The notes under the pieces are model-generated. The model did no database searches. It had not been told where the DNA came from and saw nothing but the letters and a program-made list of their open reading frames with translations. A DNA stretch of 64,000 nt from Bacteroidia bacterium (GTDB lineage: Bacteria; Bacteroidota; Bacteroidia; B-17B0; Aurantibacillaceae). Positions 46,418 through 55,167 of this stretch are shown here, piece by piece (the first letter of the stretch is position 1; every line of letters starts with the position of its first letter). Position numbers and translations under genes: made by a program. The stretch spans positions 744,001-808,000 of the forward strand of contig JAEUTN010000014.1 of assembly GCA_016787895.1 (NCBI GenBank), read 5' to 3'.

Positions 46418-48487
46418 TTAGTTTTTCATCATTTTGATGGTTCTGATCACTTTACCATCTGTTTCTATCAACTTAACAATGTAAGCGCCTTTTGAAAGCT
46501 CGGTGGTGTTCATGGACTCGCTTGAGTTGATGTTCTGGCTGATTACCAATTGACCAACGGCATTGTACACTTCCACTTTTCCGGTGAAACCTGAAACATT
46601 AAGTTCGTTATTGAATGGATTCGGATAAACCGAAGATTCAGCAGAGGTTCCGGAAATGCTCTCTATGCCGACACAGGCCGACACAGAAACACTCACCACT
46701 GCGTTGGCAGAGCAACCGTCAGCACTTGTTCCTGTTACAGTAAAGGTGTTTAATCCCGGCGTTGTCCCTGTTGAGAAGTTCACCGGGTTAGATGTAGAAG
46801 TCAAAGCACCTGACCAGGCATAGGTTGCAGCACCGGAAGCAGTAAGTGTAACGGTTTTATTGATACACTCAATGGTTTTTGATGCTACTGCACTAACATT
46901 TGGCAATGGCGCAATGGTTTGATTTACTACCCCGCCAACTGTACATCCATTAGAGCCTTGTCCTATCAAAATCAAACTGAATGAACCGCCTGCAGGATTG
47001 GTGCCGGTGTTGATGGTAACGGGGTTTTGAGTTGTAAATTGGTTGCCCAATACCCAGGTATAGCTTGTTGCACCGCTGGCAGTGAACTGAATGCTGTTTC
47101 CGGGACAAGCCACGGTAGGAGTGTTTACATAAGATAAAGTAGGGCTTGGCGCAACAGTAATGCTGATGCTGTTTCCGCCGGCACAAACGTTAGGGAAAGT
47201 TCCTGAAAGTCCTCCTACACTATAAGTAGTGGTTGTGTTTGGAGTTACAGTAATGATAGCTGTAGTTGCACCTGTATTCCAGGAGTAGGTGGTTGCAGCA
47301 CTCACAGCGGTCAGGGTTACAGTAGCGCCTGAACATACTGAGTTGGAGCTTGCCGTTACCTGCATCGACAATTGACCACCCAAAGTAACAGTAGAGGTAA
47401 CACTGGAAGGACAGTTTCCTCCGGTTCCGAAACCGGTAACGGTATATACTGTTGTGGAAGCAGGAGTAACTACAATTGAAGAGGTTGTTGCTCCGGTATT
47501 CCATGAGTAGCTGGTTGCACCTGTGGCGCTAAGAGTAGCAGATGTTGCAGGGCTTGAACAAACAGTAAAGCTTGGAACAGATACATTCGGGGTAGTAGTT
47601 ACACTAACCGCAGCCGTTTGAGTGCCAATACAGTTGCCGGGGCCGGTTCCGCTCACCACGTAAGTAGTGTTTACGGTTGGGCTCACAACAACTACGGAAC
47701 CTGTTTGGTTATTGCTCCAGGTATAAGTGGTTGCAGCGTTGGTTCCCGCGCTTGTTGCGGTAAGGGTTACTGAATTTCCTGAACAAACACCATTAGCGCT
47801 CTGAGATACTGAAATTACAGGCTGACTACATGGGTTGGTTACTTTTACAGCGTCAATTCCGATATAATCGCTGTTGGTGCCGCTTGGGCCACCATCCTGT
47901 ACAAAATACCTGAATGCAAAACGACCCGTAACCGGGCTGGCAAGTCCGCTAACGGCTACTGTATAAACTGCCCAGGCATTTGGGTAACCATTCACCACGC
48001 CGTTTGAAACAACGCTTGAGGTGTTGGTCGTTAAATTCGGATTGATATCCAGCATCAATACGGTGTAGGTTCCTACATTCGCTGTTCCTGTTGGTACAAC
48101 GGTGTTGTCAATCGGGCTCATGCGAATTTGCAAACGGTCAGCAAACTGAGGTGTTGAAGAGGTTCTTGTAGCAAACTCAAGAATGGTTCCGTTTGAAAGG
48201 TTCATGGTAGGTGTAATCAACCAGGTGTTAATGTCATTGGCCCCTGTTGTATTGTTGAAGTTCATGCCAATGTAATCGTTAACGCCTCCGTTGAAAGCCG
48301 GGAATGTGGCGGCACCGTTGCCCTGAAACACACTGGTGGTTCCAACAGGCTGTGAGTTGGTAATAATCACCCAACCCAAAGTGGTGTTGTTCCAGGTTGC
48401 GTTAAAATTATCCGTAAAGATAATCTGCGCTTTCAGACCAAAAGAAATGGTCAAAGCAAGAAATAAGAGAGTAATGGTTCTTTTCAT
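46418..48487 (-). CDS. T9SS type A cargo protein with adhesin-like and Ig-like repeats
   Basis: 689 residues. After the signal peptide (LLFLALTISFGLKAQ), residues 25-215 form a choice-of-anchor/cleaved-adhesin domain (FTDNFN, TTLGWVIITNSQP, WLITPTMNL, LEFATRTSS, DYIGIDAVKV). Then follow repeated Ig-like (PKD-type) modules with Cys pairs, of the type VCSGNSVTLTA, TYTWSNNQTGS and TYVVSGTG, about five copies to residue 605. The C-terminal 75 residues are the type A sorting domain (SSVYPNPFNNELNVSGFTG, LSKGAYIVKLIETDG, MMKN). It is a surface adhesin-like protein secreted by T9SS. Codon use is strongly Thr/Ser/Val. Confidence 0.9.
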   Translation of the reverse strand: MKRTITLLFLALTISFGLKAQIIFTDNFNATWNNTTLGWVIITNSQPVGTTSVFQGNGAATFPAFNGGVNDYIGMNFNNTTGANDINTWLITPTMNLSNGTILEFATRTSSTPQFADRLQIRMSPIDNTVVPTGTANVGTYTVLMLDINPNLTTNTSSVVSNGVVNGYPNAWAVYTVAVSGLASPVTGRFAFRYFVQDGGPSGTNSDYIGIDAVKVTNPCSQPVISVSQSANGVCSGNSVTLTATSAGTNAATTYTWSNNQTGSVVVVSPTVNTTYVVSGTGPGNCIGTQTAAVSVTTTPNVSVPSFTVCSSPATSATLSATGATSYSWNTGATTSSIVVTPASTTVYTVTGFGTGGNCPSSVTSTVTLGGQLSMQVTASSNSVCSGATVTLTAVSAATTYSWNTGATTAIITVTPNTTTTYSVGGLSGTFPNVCAGGNSISITVAPSPTLSYVNTPTVACPGNSIQFTASGATSYTWVLGNQFTTQNPVTINTGTNPAGGSFSLILIGQGSNGCTVGGVVNQTIAPLPNVSAVASKTIECINKTVTLTASGAATYAWSGALTSTSNPVNFSTGTTPGLNTFTVTGTSADGCSANAVVSVSVSACVGIESISGTSAESSVYPNPFNNELNVSGFTGKVEVYNAVGQLVISQNINSSESMNTTELSKGAYIVKLIETDGKVIRTIKMMKN

Positions 48488-48510
48488 TTTAAGTTTAGTT
48501 TTGCGCGAAT

Positions 48511-48891
48511 TTAGTGCTTTTTTGCTTTACCTCCACCCTTTTTAACAAGAGAACTGCCTGTTTTGCGTTTATTTTTACCCGAAACCAGCTCATAGGAGTG
48601 GTTTATCATTTTAATCAACAGGCTTTTCCCCAGATTTCCACCCACACGCACTGTATTCCAGTGGGTTTTGTTCATGTGATACCCCGGTTGAACTTCAGGA
48701 TAAAGCTCTCTGTATTCCAGCGCCAGTTGGGGCTCACATTTCACATTAAATTGTAATTCCCCTGCTTCCAGGCTCATTAATAAAAACATCTTCCCTTTCA
48801 CTTTAAACACAAGGGTGTCTTCCCCAAACGGAAAGCCCTCCTCTGTTCCTGGAAGCGAAAGACACAGTTCCCTTATTTCTTCAGCACTCAA
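48511..48891 (-). CDS. MmcQ/YjbR-family protein
   Basis: 126 residues from TTG 48891. The domain is a small DNA-binding-type fold (CyaY-like): EEIRELCLSLPGTEEGFPFGEDTLVFKVKGKMF, then LSLEAGELQFNVKC, and GYHMNKTHWNTV. Its role in the cell is unsettled. A TTG at 48957 would add a segment that lies upstream of the TATATTTG element at 48916-48923, so the start is placed at 48891, where the family N-terminus begins. The C-terminal 25 residues are Lys/Gly-rich, unlike most members. Confidence 0.78.
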   Translation of the reverse strand: MSAEEIRELCLSLPGTEEGFPFGEDTLVFKVKGKMFLLMSLEAGELQFNVKCEPQLALEYRELYPEVQPGYHMNKTHWNTVRVGGNLGKSLLIKMINHSYELVSGKNKRKTGSSLVKKGGGKAKKH

Positions 48892-48915
48892 ATAACAATT
48901 TCTTAATACTGACTC

Positions 48916-48923
48916 CAAATATA
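48916..48923 (-). promoter_or_regulatory. -7 element of the YjbR-family gene
   Basis: TATATTTG on the minus strand, matching TAnnTTTG, with a TTT about 21 nt upstream. Transcription start near 48909 leaves a leader of about 18 nt. Confidence 0.5.
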
Positions 48924-49048
48924 GCGAAAGCCCCGCCAGATATAAAACACAGAGCAATATAGCCGATGAAAATTAAAATATTTGTGCCCCAAGGACGTTA
49001 TGAACTCAATTCCCTTAGAAATCAATTTTTTTTGAATGGGATTTTAAG

Positions 49049-49056
49049 TAAGTTTG
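49049..49056 (+). promoter_or_regulatory. -7 element of the exbB-exbD-tonB cluster
   Basis: TAAGTTTG matches TAnnTTTG and lies 42 nt before ATG 49099. It overlaps the in-frame TTG at 49054, which argues against that start. The upstream TTG is at a short spacing (14 nt). Confidence 0.5.
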
Positions 49057-49098
49057 GCGTTCGAAATTTTAAACCTAAAATCACATAACACAATACGC

Positions 49099-49902
49099 AT
49101 GAGCACAAAAAAAACATCGGGAGGTTTCCCACTAATTGTTTCGGCTTTGGCCATTTTAGTATGCCTTGGAATTGGGGTATTCATTTACCTGTTTGTTCTT
49201 GGAGCACCATCTAACTTTGAAGGGGGCAACCGCGAATCGCATAAACCCATCAACATTTTAGGAACCATGTTCATGGGTGGTTTCATCGTTCCTATTCTGA
49301 TTGGATTTTTATTAACCGTAATTACTTTCGCTATTGAGCGTTTTGTTACTATTATGAAAGCCAGCGGAAAAGGTAACACCGATAAGTTTGTTGCAAAAAT
49401 CAAAGGGCTGATCGCAAATCACGATTTTGAAGCCGCTAAGGCTGAGTGCGATAAACAACAAGGCTCCCTTGCCAATGTGGTTCACGAAGGCATTGTAAAA
49501 TACGAATTTGTTCAAAGCGATTCCCACATGGACAAAGAGGCCAAAGTGCACGCCATTCAAAAAGCGCTGGAAGAAGCCACCTCACTTGAGCTTCCCATGT
49601 TGTCAAAAAACATGGTGGTAATTTCCACCATGGCTTCTATTGGTACTCTTGCCGGTTTGATTGGAACCGTTGTGGGTATGATTCGTGCCTTCGCGGCACT
49701 CTCTGCTGCCGGTGCTCCTGACACTTCTGCACTCGCTACCGGTATCTCCGAAGCCCTCGTAAATACACTCGTGGGAATCTTAACTTCCGCTTTTGCCATC
49801 ATTTTCTATAACTATTTCAGCAACCGCATCGACCAGATTACTTACGCTATGGACGAAGCAGGATTTTCGATCATCGAAGAATTCCAGGCTTCAGGTAAGT
49901 AA
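49099..49902 (+). CDS. exbB: MotA/TolQ/ExbB proton-channel protein
   Basis: 267 residues, three main membrane helices. It forms the proton channel that drives TonB. The first helix (LIVSALAILVCLGIGVFIYL) is followed by a loop, then GTMFMGGFIVPILIGFLLTVITFAIERFV and a cytoplasmic domain. The conserved pair of helices carries MASIGTLAGLIGTVVGMIRAF and SEALVNTLVGILTSAFAII. Start at ATG 49099 gives MSTKKTSGGFPL; TTG 49054 lies in the promoter. It leads a seven-gene run on the plus strand. Confidence 0.93.
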   Translation: MSTKKTSGGFPLIVSALAILVCLGIGVFIYLFVLGAPSNFEGGNRESHKPINILGTMFMGGFIVPILIGFLLTVITFAIERFVTIMKASGKGNTDKFVAKIKGLIANHDFEAAKAECDKQQGSLANVVHEGIVKYEFVQSDSHMDKEAKVHAIQKALEEATSLELPMLSKNMVVISTMASIGTLAGLIGTVVGMIRAFAALSAAGAPDTSALATGISEALVNTLVGILTSAFAIIFYNYFSNRIDQITYAMDEAGFSIIEEFQASGK

Positions 49903-49939
49903 TTGTAAGTACTGTTTTTTGAATTAAACCATTAATCAA

Positions 49940-50623
49940 ATGTCAAAGAAACCATCCAAAGGAGGGGCCCCGGCACTGGACATGACACCCATGGTGGATC
50001 TGGCCTTTTTGCTGGTGACCTTTTTTATGTTGACCGCTTCCTTTCGTATGGATGAGCCCGTTACCGTAGACCCACCCTCCTCCATTGGAGAAGTGGCGCT
50101 TCCGGATAACCACCTCATGGTTACCATCGACGATAAAGGCCGAGCCTTTTTTGGAATCAGTAACGGTACCGCCAAAATGGCCGCCCTGCGCGAGATGAGT
50201 AAACGTTACAAAGTGCCATTCACCGATCAGCAAATCGTTAAATTCAGCGGACTACCCAGTATTGGTGTCGATATCAAGGACCTTCCCCGTTACATCGACG
50301 CCAGCGAACAGGAGCGCAAAGGGTTTCAGCCCCAAAAAGGCATACCCATGGACACCATAACGCCCAACAATCAGCTGAAAGACTGGATCAACCTTGGAGG
50401 AACTGAGGCGGTGCGAACCTACGAAGCGGCGAAGAAAAAAGCAGCCGAATCAGGCTCCGACTTTAAGGCAGAAAAACCCAGGTACGCCATTAAATGCGAC
50501 GCTACAACAAAATACATTTATGTAAAAGATGTTGTAAAAACCTTTACCGATTTAAAAATTTACCAGTTCAATCTCATCACTTCGCTGGAAGGCGGAGGAA
50601 CCGTGATTGAACCCACGAAATAA
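49940..50623 (+). CDS. exbD: ExbD/TolR-family protein (first copy)
   Basis: 227 residues. One N-terminal helix contains the proton-carrying Asp in DMTPMVDLAFLLVTFFMLT (near residue 18), and a periplasmic domain follows, with VTIDDKGRAFFGI and a KCDATTKYIYVKDVVKT strand near the end. It pairs with ExbB in the TonB motor. The periplasmic part is larger than in E. coli ExbD (141 residues). It starts 37 bases after exbB and 21 before the second exbD. Confidence 0.92.
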   Translation: MSKKPSKGGAPALDMTPMVDLAFLLVTFFMLTASFRMDEPVTVDPPSSIGEVALPDNHLMVTIDDKGRAFFGISNGTAKMAALREMSKRYKVPFTDQQIVKFSGLPSIGVDIKDLPRYIDASEQERKGFQPQKGIPMDTITPNNQLKDWINLGGTEAVRTYEAAKKKAAESGSDFKAEKPRYAIKCDATTKYIYVKDVVKTFTDLKIYQFNLITSLEGGGTVIEPTK

Positions 50624-50644
50624 ACCCATTTAACGCTTTAACAC

Positions 50645-51295
50645 ATGGCAGAAATAGCAGAAGGCGGTGGCGGTGGCCACAAAGGCGGTAAAAAAAGAGC
50701 CAAAAAACTTTCCACCCGAATTGACATGACACCCATGGTGGACTTGGCCTTTCTATTGCTTACCTTTTTCGTTCTTACAGCCACTTTCAGTAAACCCAAA
50801 TCCATGGAGCTCACATTCCCCGCTCCTCCTCCACCGGACCAAAAACCGGATGAGATCAAAAAAGGAATTACCTTGTTGCTCACCAAGGATGATCGTATAT
50901 TTTATTACGAAGGTGAGTTCAGGGCTGAACCCAATGAAAAGGGACCAAAAACAGAACTTCAGGAGTTGAATTTTTCACAGGATTCTAAAAACAGCTTACA
51001 CAAATACCTGCTTGAGAAAAACAAACCCATGCACGAACAGATTATGGCGCTCAAGGCCAAACATGATAGCAATCAATTGCCCGATTCCACCTTCAAGCGT
51101 TTGGTAAAAGAAAGAAAAGCCGACAAAGAATCGTACACCTTTTTGATAAAAACCGACGATCAGGCCACTTACAAAAACGTAATTGACGTGATTGATGAAC
51201 TGAATGTGAATGTTGTTGGAAAATACGTGATGGTAGATATTATGAAAACCGAGCTGGACCTGGTGAACGAAAAAACCGGAACAGCAAGCAACTAA
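50645..51295 (+). CDS. exbD: ExbD/TolR-family protein (second copy)
   Basis: 216 residues. The N-terminus is Gly/Lys-rich (AEGGGGGHKGGKKRAKK); the helix IDMTPMVDLAFLLLTFFVLTATF again has the key Asp. The periplasmic domain is longer than in classical ExbD and has DKESYTFLIKTDDQATYKNVIDVIDEL, the typical closing helix. Two ExbD proteins beside one ExbB are usual in Bacteroidota. The two copies differ along most of the chain, so they are not a recent duplicate. Confidence 0.93.
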   Translation: MAEIAEGGGGGHKGGKKRAKKLSTRIDMTPMVDLAFLLLTFFVLTATFSKPKSMELTFPAPPPPDQKPDEIKKGITLLLTKDDRIFYYEGEFRAEPNEKGPKTELQELNFSQDSKNSLHKYLLEKNKPMHEQIMALKAKHDSNQLPDSTFKRLVKERKADKESYTFLIKTDDQATYKNVIDVIDELNVNVVGKYVMVDIMKTELDLVNEKTGTASN

Positions 51296-51310
51296 AACAG
51301 GGAGGAAATT

Positions 51311-52099
51311 ATGTTCAAAAACTGGAACGACGTTACTTTCGATGCACGAAATGAAATTGTTTTCGCCGGCAGAAATCAAGGCTATGGTGCATTTGAATTG
51401 CGTAAAAATTACAACATCAGGGTAACCTACATCCTTGCAGGAGTTGCCCTTTTCAGCATACTTTTATTTGGTGCTAAAAAATTCTCCGACAGGCCCGATG
51501 AAGAAGAGGTTGAACAAACCATGGAAGTGGTTCAAATCGACCTAACGCCTCCGCCGCCGGTTGAAGAAACACCACCTCCCCCGCCACCACCACCTCCTCC
51601 GCCCATGGTGGAAATGGTTAAGTTTACGCCACCTGTGATTAAGGACGATGCGGTAGAAGAAGAGCCTCAGAAACTTCAGGAGGACGTGAAAGAAACAACA
51701 GTTGGTACTAAAGATCAGGAAGGTGAAGAAATTGTTGCCCCTCCTTCTGACAATACCGGTCCGGTAGAAGCAGCTCCCGAAATCTTTACAATAGTTGAAG
51801 AGCAGGCTGAGTTTCCCGGAGGAACAGCTGCCATGTACAAATACATTCAGCAAAACGTGCAGTATCCTGCCATGGCCCGCGAGGCTGGCATCACCGGCAA
51901 GTGTTTTTTGAAATTTGTGGTTAACGAAACCGGCGAGATTAGTAATGTTGAAGTGTTAAAGGGTGTTCCAGGGTGTTCAGAATGCGACCGCGAAGCCATT
52001 CGCGTGGTGAAATCCATGCCAAAGTGGAAAGCCGCAAAAATGACCGGAAAATCCGTGAAGTGTTTCTTTAACCTTCCTATTAATTTTAAAATCCAATAG
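51311..52099 (+). CDS. tonB: energy transducer TonB
   Basis: 262 residues. It couples the ExbB/ExbD motor to outer-membrane receptors. Layout: cytoplasmic N-terminus (1-35), one membrane helix (about 36-53, ILAGVALFSILLFGAKKF), Pro-rich spacer (runs of Pro at 78-97), acidic middle (110-155), TonB_C domain (170-262) beginning FPGGTAAMYKYIQQNVQYP. The domain has four Cys: GKCFLKF, PGCSEC and VKCFFN. GGAGG precedes the ATG by five bases, an unusual true Shine-Dalgarno site in this phylum. Confidence 0.94.
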   Translation: MFKNWNDVTFDARNEIVFAGRNQGYGAFELRKNYNIRVTYILAGVALFSILLFGAKKFSDRPDEEEVEQTMEVVQIDLTPPPPVEETPPPPPPPPPPPMVEMVKFTPPVIKDDAVEEEPQKLQEDVKETTVGTKDQEGEEIVAPPSDNTGPVEAAPEIFTIVEEQAEFPGGTAAMYKYIQQNVQYPAMAREAGITGKCFLKFVVNETGEISNVEVLKGVPGCSECDREAIRVVKSMPKWKAAKMTGKSVKCFFNLPINFKIQ

Positions 52100-52138
52100 T
52101 GTTCCAAATTTTTGGGATCTATTGAAACTTCTTTTAGT

Positions 52139-52345
52139 ATGCGCATGCTTTCGCTGATATTGGCCGCTGCCATGCTTTTGGTAGTGTTTACCGTTGCCGG
52201 TGTATTTTCGTTTACCTCCTTTATGGAATTGGAAATGCAGGGCGCCAAACGAACTTCCTTCATTGTTTTACTTTGGCTTTACGGCGCTTACCGTTCTTAC
52301 AGGCTATACGTGCTGCTCAGGAATCCAAAAAACAATGAAGTTTAA
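52139..52345 (+). CDS. small two-helix membrane protein
   Basis: 68 residues from ATG 52139. Helix 1 is LSLILAAAMLLVVFTVAGVFSF; helix 2 is FIVLLWLYGAYRSYRLYVLL. The second helix, with a Tyr/Arg face, ends the protein with a short polar tail. I recall similar small proteins after tonB in other Bacteroidota, so it may be part of the transport machine. It overlaps the next gene by 11 bases. The in-frame TTG at 52112 has no support. Confidence 0.6.
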   Translation: MRMLSLILAAAMLLVVFTVAGVFSFTSFMELEMQGAKRTSFIVLLWLYGAYRSYRLYVLLRNPKNNEV

Positions 52346-53291
52346 TTCAGGCATACCACTTACATTCGTTATCTTTCAGACTCTTCTGTTTTTTTCATGT
52401 TCTCCAAAATCTGAAAACCCGGTAGTACAAAACACACCCACCTCCGGTCGCCTGAGTATCTATTTTGAAGAAGGTCTTGAAAAACACGTACGCAATCAAG
52501 CTTATACTTTTGAAGCCATCTACTACAGAACGGAATTGTGTTTGTATCCAGCGAATGAAGACATGGCCATACAAGCTTTGTTTAAGGACAGCTGCGAAAC
52601 CGTGGTGGTTACCAGGCTGCTCAGCGAAAAGGAAAAAAAGGCTTTTGCCTCAAAAAAATACACCGTTGATTATTCTTTGGTTGCCAAAACAGGCCTTGCC
52701 ATTATTTGCAACGCAAACCTTGCACTCAAAACGTTGAAGTATCAGGATGTAATTGACTTGCTTAAACAATCTATCACCATTCATGACACGCTTGGAAACA
52801 GCATTCAACTTAATCTGCTCGTCGATAAGGGGGGCTCTGCTGTTTATAACTACCTGAAAGACTCTTTGCTTAAGGGGCAAAATCTGCCGGCCAATTTCAG
52901 TTCCCTCAATTCGGGCCTTGAAGCCATCAACTATGTAGCTTCCCACCAAAACGCATTAGGCTTTGTTGATTATGCGTTGTTGAGCGATACCGACGACTCC
53001 CTTAGCAAAGCCATGTCTGATAAAATCAGAGTACTGGCCATAGGCGCCAAAACCCATAACGGACGTTACGAAAAACCCAACCAAAGCAGTTTTAAACTTA
53101 ATACCTATCCCTTTACGCGTAACATTTACGTGATGCGAAAAACCGGAGATTTTACTTTAGCAAAAGGCTTTGAAAGTTTTGTTGCCGGCCCCAAGGGACA
53201 AACCATTTTTTTGAAACAGGGATTATTACCGAACCGGCAACAGGAAAGGCAGATTTCAGTGAATTTTGAGCCGCTTGACGTGAAACCTTGA
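52335..53291 (+). CDS. PstS-like solute-binding lipoprotein
   Basis: 318 residues. The signal ends LLFFSCSPKSE, so the mature protein is a lipoprotein (Cys19). The fold is that of phosphate-binding proteins of the PstS type: GRLSIYFEEGLE, DSCETVVVTRLLSEKEKKAFASK, LAIICNANLALKTLKYQDVIDLLKQ and TRNIYVMRKTGDFTLAKGFESFVAGPKGQ. The phosphate-binding residues of classical PstS are not obviously kept. No pst permease is near; it is placed in the TonB cluster, overlapping the small membrane protein. A role in TonB-linked uptake is inferred. Confidence 0.82.
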   Translation: MKFNSGIPLTFVIFQTLLFFSCSPKSENPVVQNTPTSGRLSIYFEEGLEKHVRNQAYTFEAIYYRTELCLYPANEDMAIQALFKDSCETVVVTRLLSEKEKKAFASKKYTVDYSLVAKTGLAIICNANLALKTLKYQDVIDLLKQSITIHDTLGNSIQLNLLVDKGGSAVYNYLKDSLLKGQNLPANFSSLNSGLEAINYVASHQNALGFVDYALLSDTDDSLSKAMSDKIRVLAIGAKTHNGRYEKPNQSSFKLNTYPFTRNIYVMRKTGDFTLAKGFESFVAGPKGQTIFLKQGLLPNRQQERQISVNFEPLDVKP

Positions 53292-53377
53292 TGATGAATT
53301 CTTAAAATACATTAAAATCGCCTTGATTTTGCGCTTTGGCACCGGCTTTGTGAACAGGGAATTGGTACTTTTAAAAC

Positions 53378-55129
53378 ATGAATAAAATGAAAATACACGC
53401 TTTTACTGCCGCAGTGGTTATGACTTGTGCCTCTGCGCAGGCTCAAACGCTGCAAGAAATTGTTGGCAAAACCGAGAACGAAAGATTTGATTTGGCCGGA
53501 AACGATTTAAGGCAGCTCATCGCAAAAAATCCTGCCAAAGGAGAATACTATTTTTATTATGCCGAAAACTCTTACAAAAGAGGGGAAACCGATAGTGCTT
53601 TCGTTTTTTACAACAAAGGCATTGAAGCCAATGCCACTTATCCCCTCAATTATGTAGGGCTTGGAAAGTGTTTGTTGCTTCAGGCCAAAACAGATGAAGC
53701 AAAAACTCAGTTTTACAAAGCCAATACTTTGGGAGGTGGCAAAAGCGCCGAATTGTTACGTAAAACCGCCGAGGCCTGGTTGGTAACGGATACCAAAAAT
53801 CCGGATGAGGCCATCGCCCTGGCAAACGCCGCTATAAAACTGGAACCCAAAAATCCGGAGAACTATATTCTTTTGGGTGATGCTCAACTTGAAAAAAATC
53901 CTTCAGACGGAAGCACACCCATCAAAAATTACAACATCGCCACAACACTTAATCCGAAAAGCGTAAAAGGCATTCTTAGAGTTGGAAAATTATACCAAAG
54001 GGGTAGAAACTATCAATTAGCGCTCGATAAATACAAAGAGGCCTTGAGCATCGACTCTACATTTGCCCCAGCCTTTCGTGAAATTGCTGAGCTTTACTTC
54101 TTAGCCGGACAACCCGCAAAATCCATCGAAAACTGGCAGAAATATTTAAAGCTGAACGACAGTCCATACGCGCGCTACCGGTATATGGGCGCTTTTTACT
54201 CTAACAAACAATACACTGAGGCCATTAGAGAATACGAATCCCTCAAAAAAACAGAATTCAGCAATTTGTATTTTGAGCGTTTGGCCGGTTACAGTTATTA
54301 TGAAATGGGTGATAAAACCGATAAGGAGGCTTACGCCAAAGGACGTGTTGCGATAGAGGCCTTTTTTAAACAAGCCGGTCCCGATTTTAAATACATTGGC
54401 ACTGACTTCAAATACAAAGGGTTGCTTTTATTAAAAACCGGTAATGATTCTCTGGCTAAAGTTGAACTTGAAAAAGCCATGAGTATGGAACCCAAGCTGA
54501 AGCCTGAAATATACAGCGAATTGGCGGTAACTGCTATGAAGGCAAAAAAATACAACGACTGTTCAAACTACTATGAACTGAAATACGCGAGCGACTCCGC
54601 TAACTTTGGCACCAACGATTTTTTCTCCCTTGGCCGTGCTTATTTTTACACAGCGCTGGGATTAAAGAAAGAAGCCAATGATCTGCGCGAGGTTCAGAAA
54701 AAGAAAAAGAAGCCCGAAGAAACAACAGAGGTAATTGCCAAAGAAAGCGATGCTAAAAATTTGTTTATCAAATCGGATTCCGCCTTCTCTAAAACCACTC
54801 AAAAAAATGCTACCTGGCCCATTGGCTATTTCTGGAGAGCAAGGGCCAATTCGTATCTTGATCCCACCAATGAATTGTGGCTGGCAAAACCTTACTATGA
54901 AAAAATGATCAGTCTCATTACGAAACCTGAAGAAAAAACCGGCACTTACAAATCAAATTTGATAGAAGCCTATGAATACCTTGGTTCGTATTATGTAACC
55001 ACAAAAGATAAAACCAAAGCCGACGAAACCTGGACCCTGGTAAAGGAATTGGATCCGGCCAACGAAAAAGCGAAAAACTACTTTTCGCCTCCAAAACCGG
55101 CACCTGCTGGTGCTCCTAAATCCAAATAA
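53378..55129 (+). CDS. secreted tetratricopeptide-repeat protein
   Basis: 583 residues. A signal peptide (HAFTAAVVMTCASAQAQ) is followed by TPR-type helical repeats across most of the chain, for example PLNYVGLGKCLLLQAKTDEAKTQFYKANTL, PENYILLGDAQLEKNPSDGS and PAFREIAELYFLAGQPAKSIENWQKYLKL, read in pieces. A Lys-rich break near 440-460 splits the repeats. TPR proteins scaffold complexes; here it closes the TonB cluster, 86 bases after the binding protein. A terminator follows six bases after the stop. Confidence 0.88.
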   Translation: MNKMKIHAFTAAVVMTCASAQAQTLQEIVGKTENERFDLAGNDLRQLIAKNPAKGEYYFYYAENSYKRGETDSAFVFYNKGIEANATYPLNYVGLGKCLLLQAKTDEAKTQFYKANTLGGGKSAELLRKTAEAWLVTDTKNPDEAIALANAAIKLEPKNPENYILLGDAQLEKNPSDGSTPIKNYNIATTLNPKSVKGILRVGKLYQRGRNYQLALDKYKEALSIDSTFAPAFREIAELYFLAGQPAKSIENWQKYLKLNDSPYARYRYMGAFYSNKQYTEAIREYESLKKTEFSNLYFERLAGYSYYEMGDKTDKEAYAKGRVAIEAFFKQAGPDFKYIGTDFKYKGLLLLKTGNDSLAKVELEKAMSMEPKLKPEIYSELAVTAMKAKKYNDCSNYYELKYASDSANFGTNDFFSLGRAYFYTALGLKKEANDLREVQKKKKKPEETTEVIAKESDAKNLFIKSDSAFSKTTQKNATWPIGYFWRARANSYLDPTNELWLAKPYYEKMISLITKPEEKTGTYKSNLIEAYEYLGSYYVTTKDKTKADETWTLVKELDPANEKAKNYFSPPKPAPAGAPKSK

Positions 55130-55134
55130 ATTCT

Positions 55135-55162
55135 AATCCCCGGTTCAACCGGGGATTTTTTT
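55135..55162 (+). terminator. intrinsic terminator of the TonB cluster
   Basis: A 9-bp GC-rich stem (55135-55143 with 55149-55157) and TTCAA loop are followed by seven T. It lies just after the TPR gene and directly before the convergent lptD end. Confidence 0.88.
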
Positions 55163-55167
55163 GCGCC

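Noticed and set aside
46900..47800. CRISPR-like or satellite repeats
   Set aside because: These are diverged Ig-like protein modules of the T9SS cargo; the DNA units are not identical or evenly spaced.
51560..51610. A tandem DNA repeat (CCACC/CCTCC)
   Set aside because: It is the Pro-run of the TonB spacer with mixed codons; ordinary for tonB.
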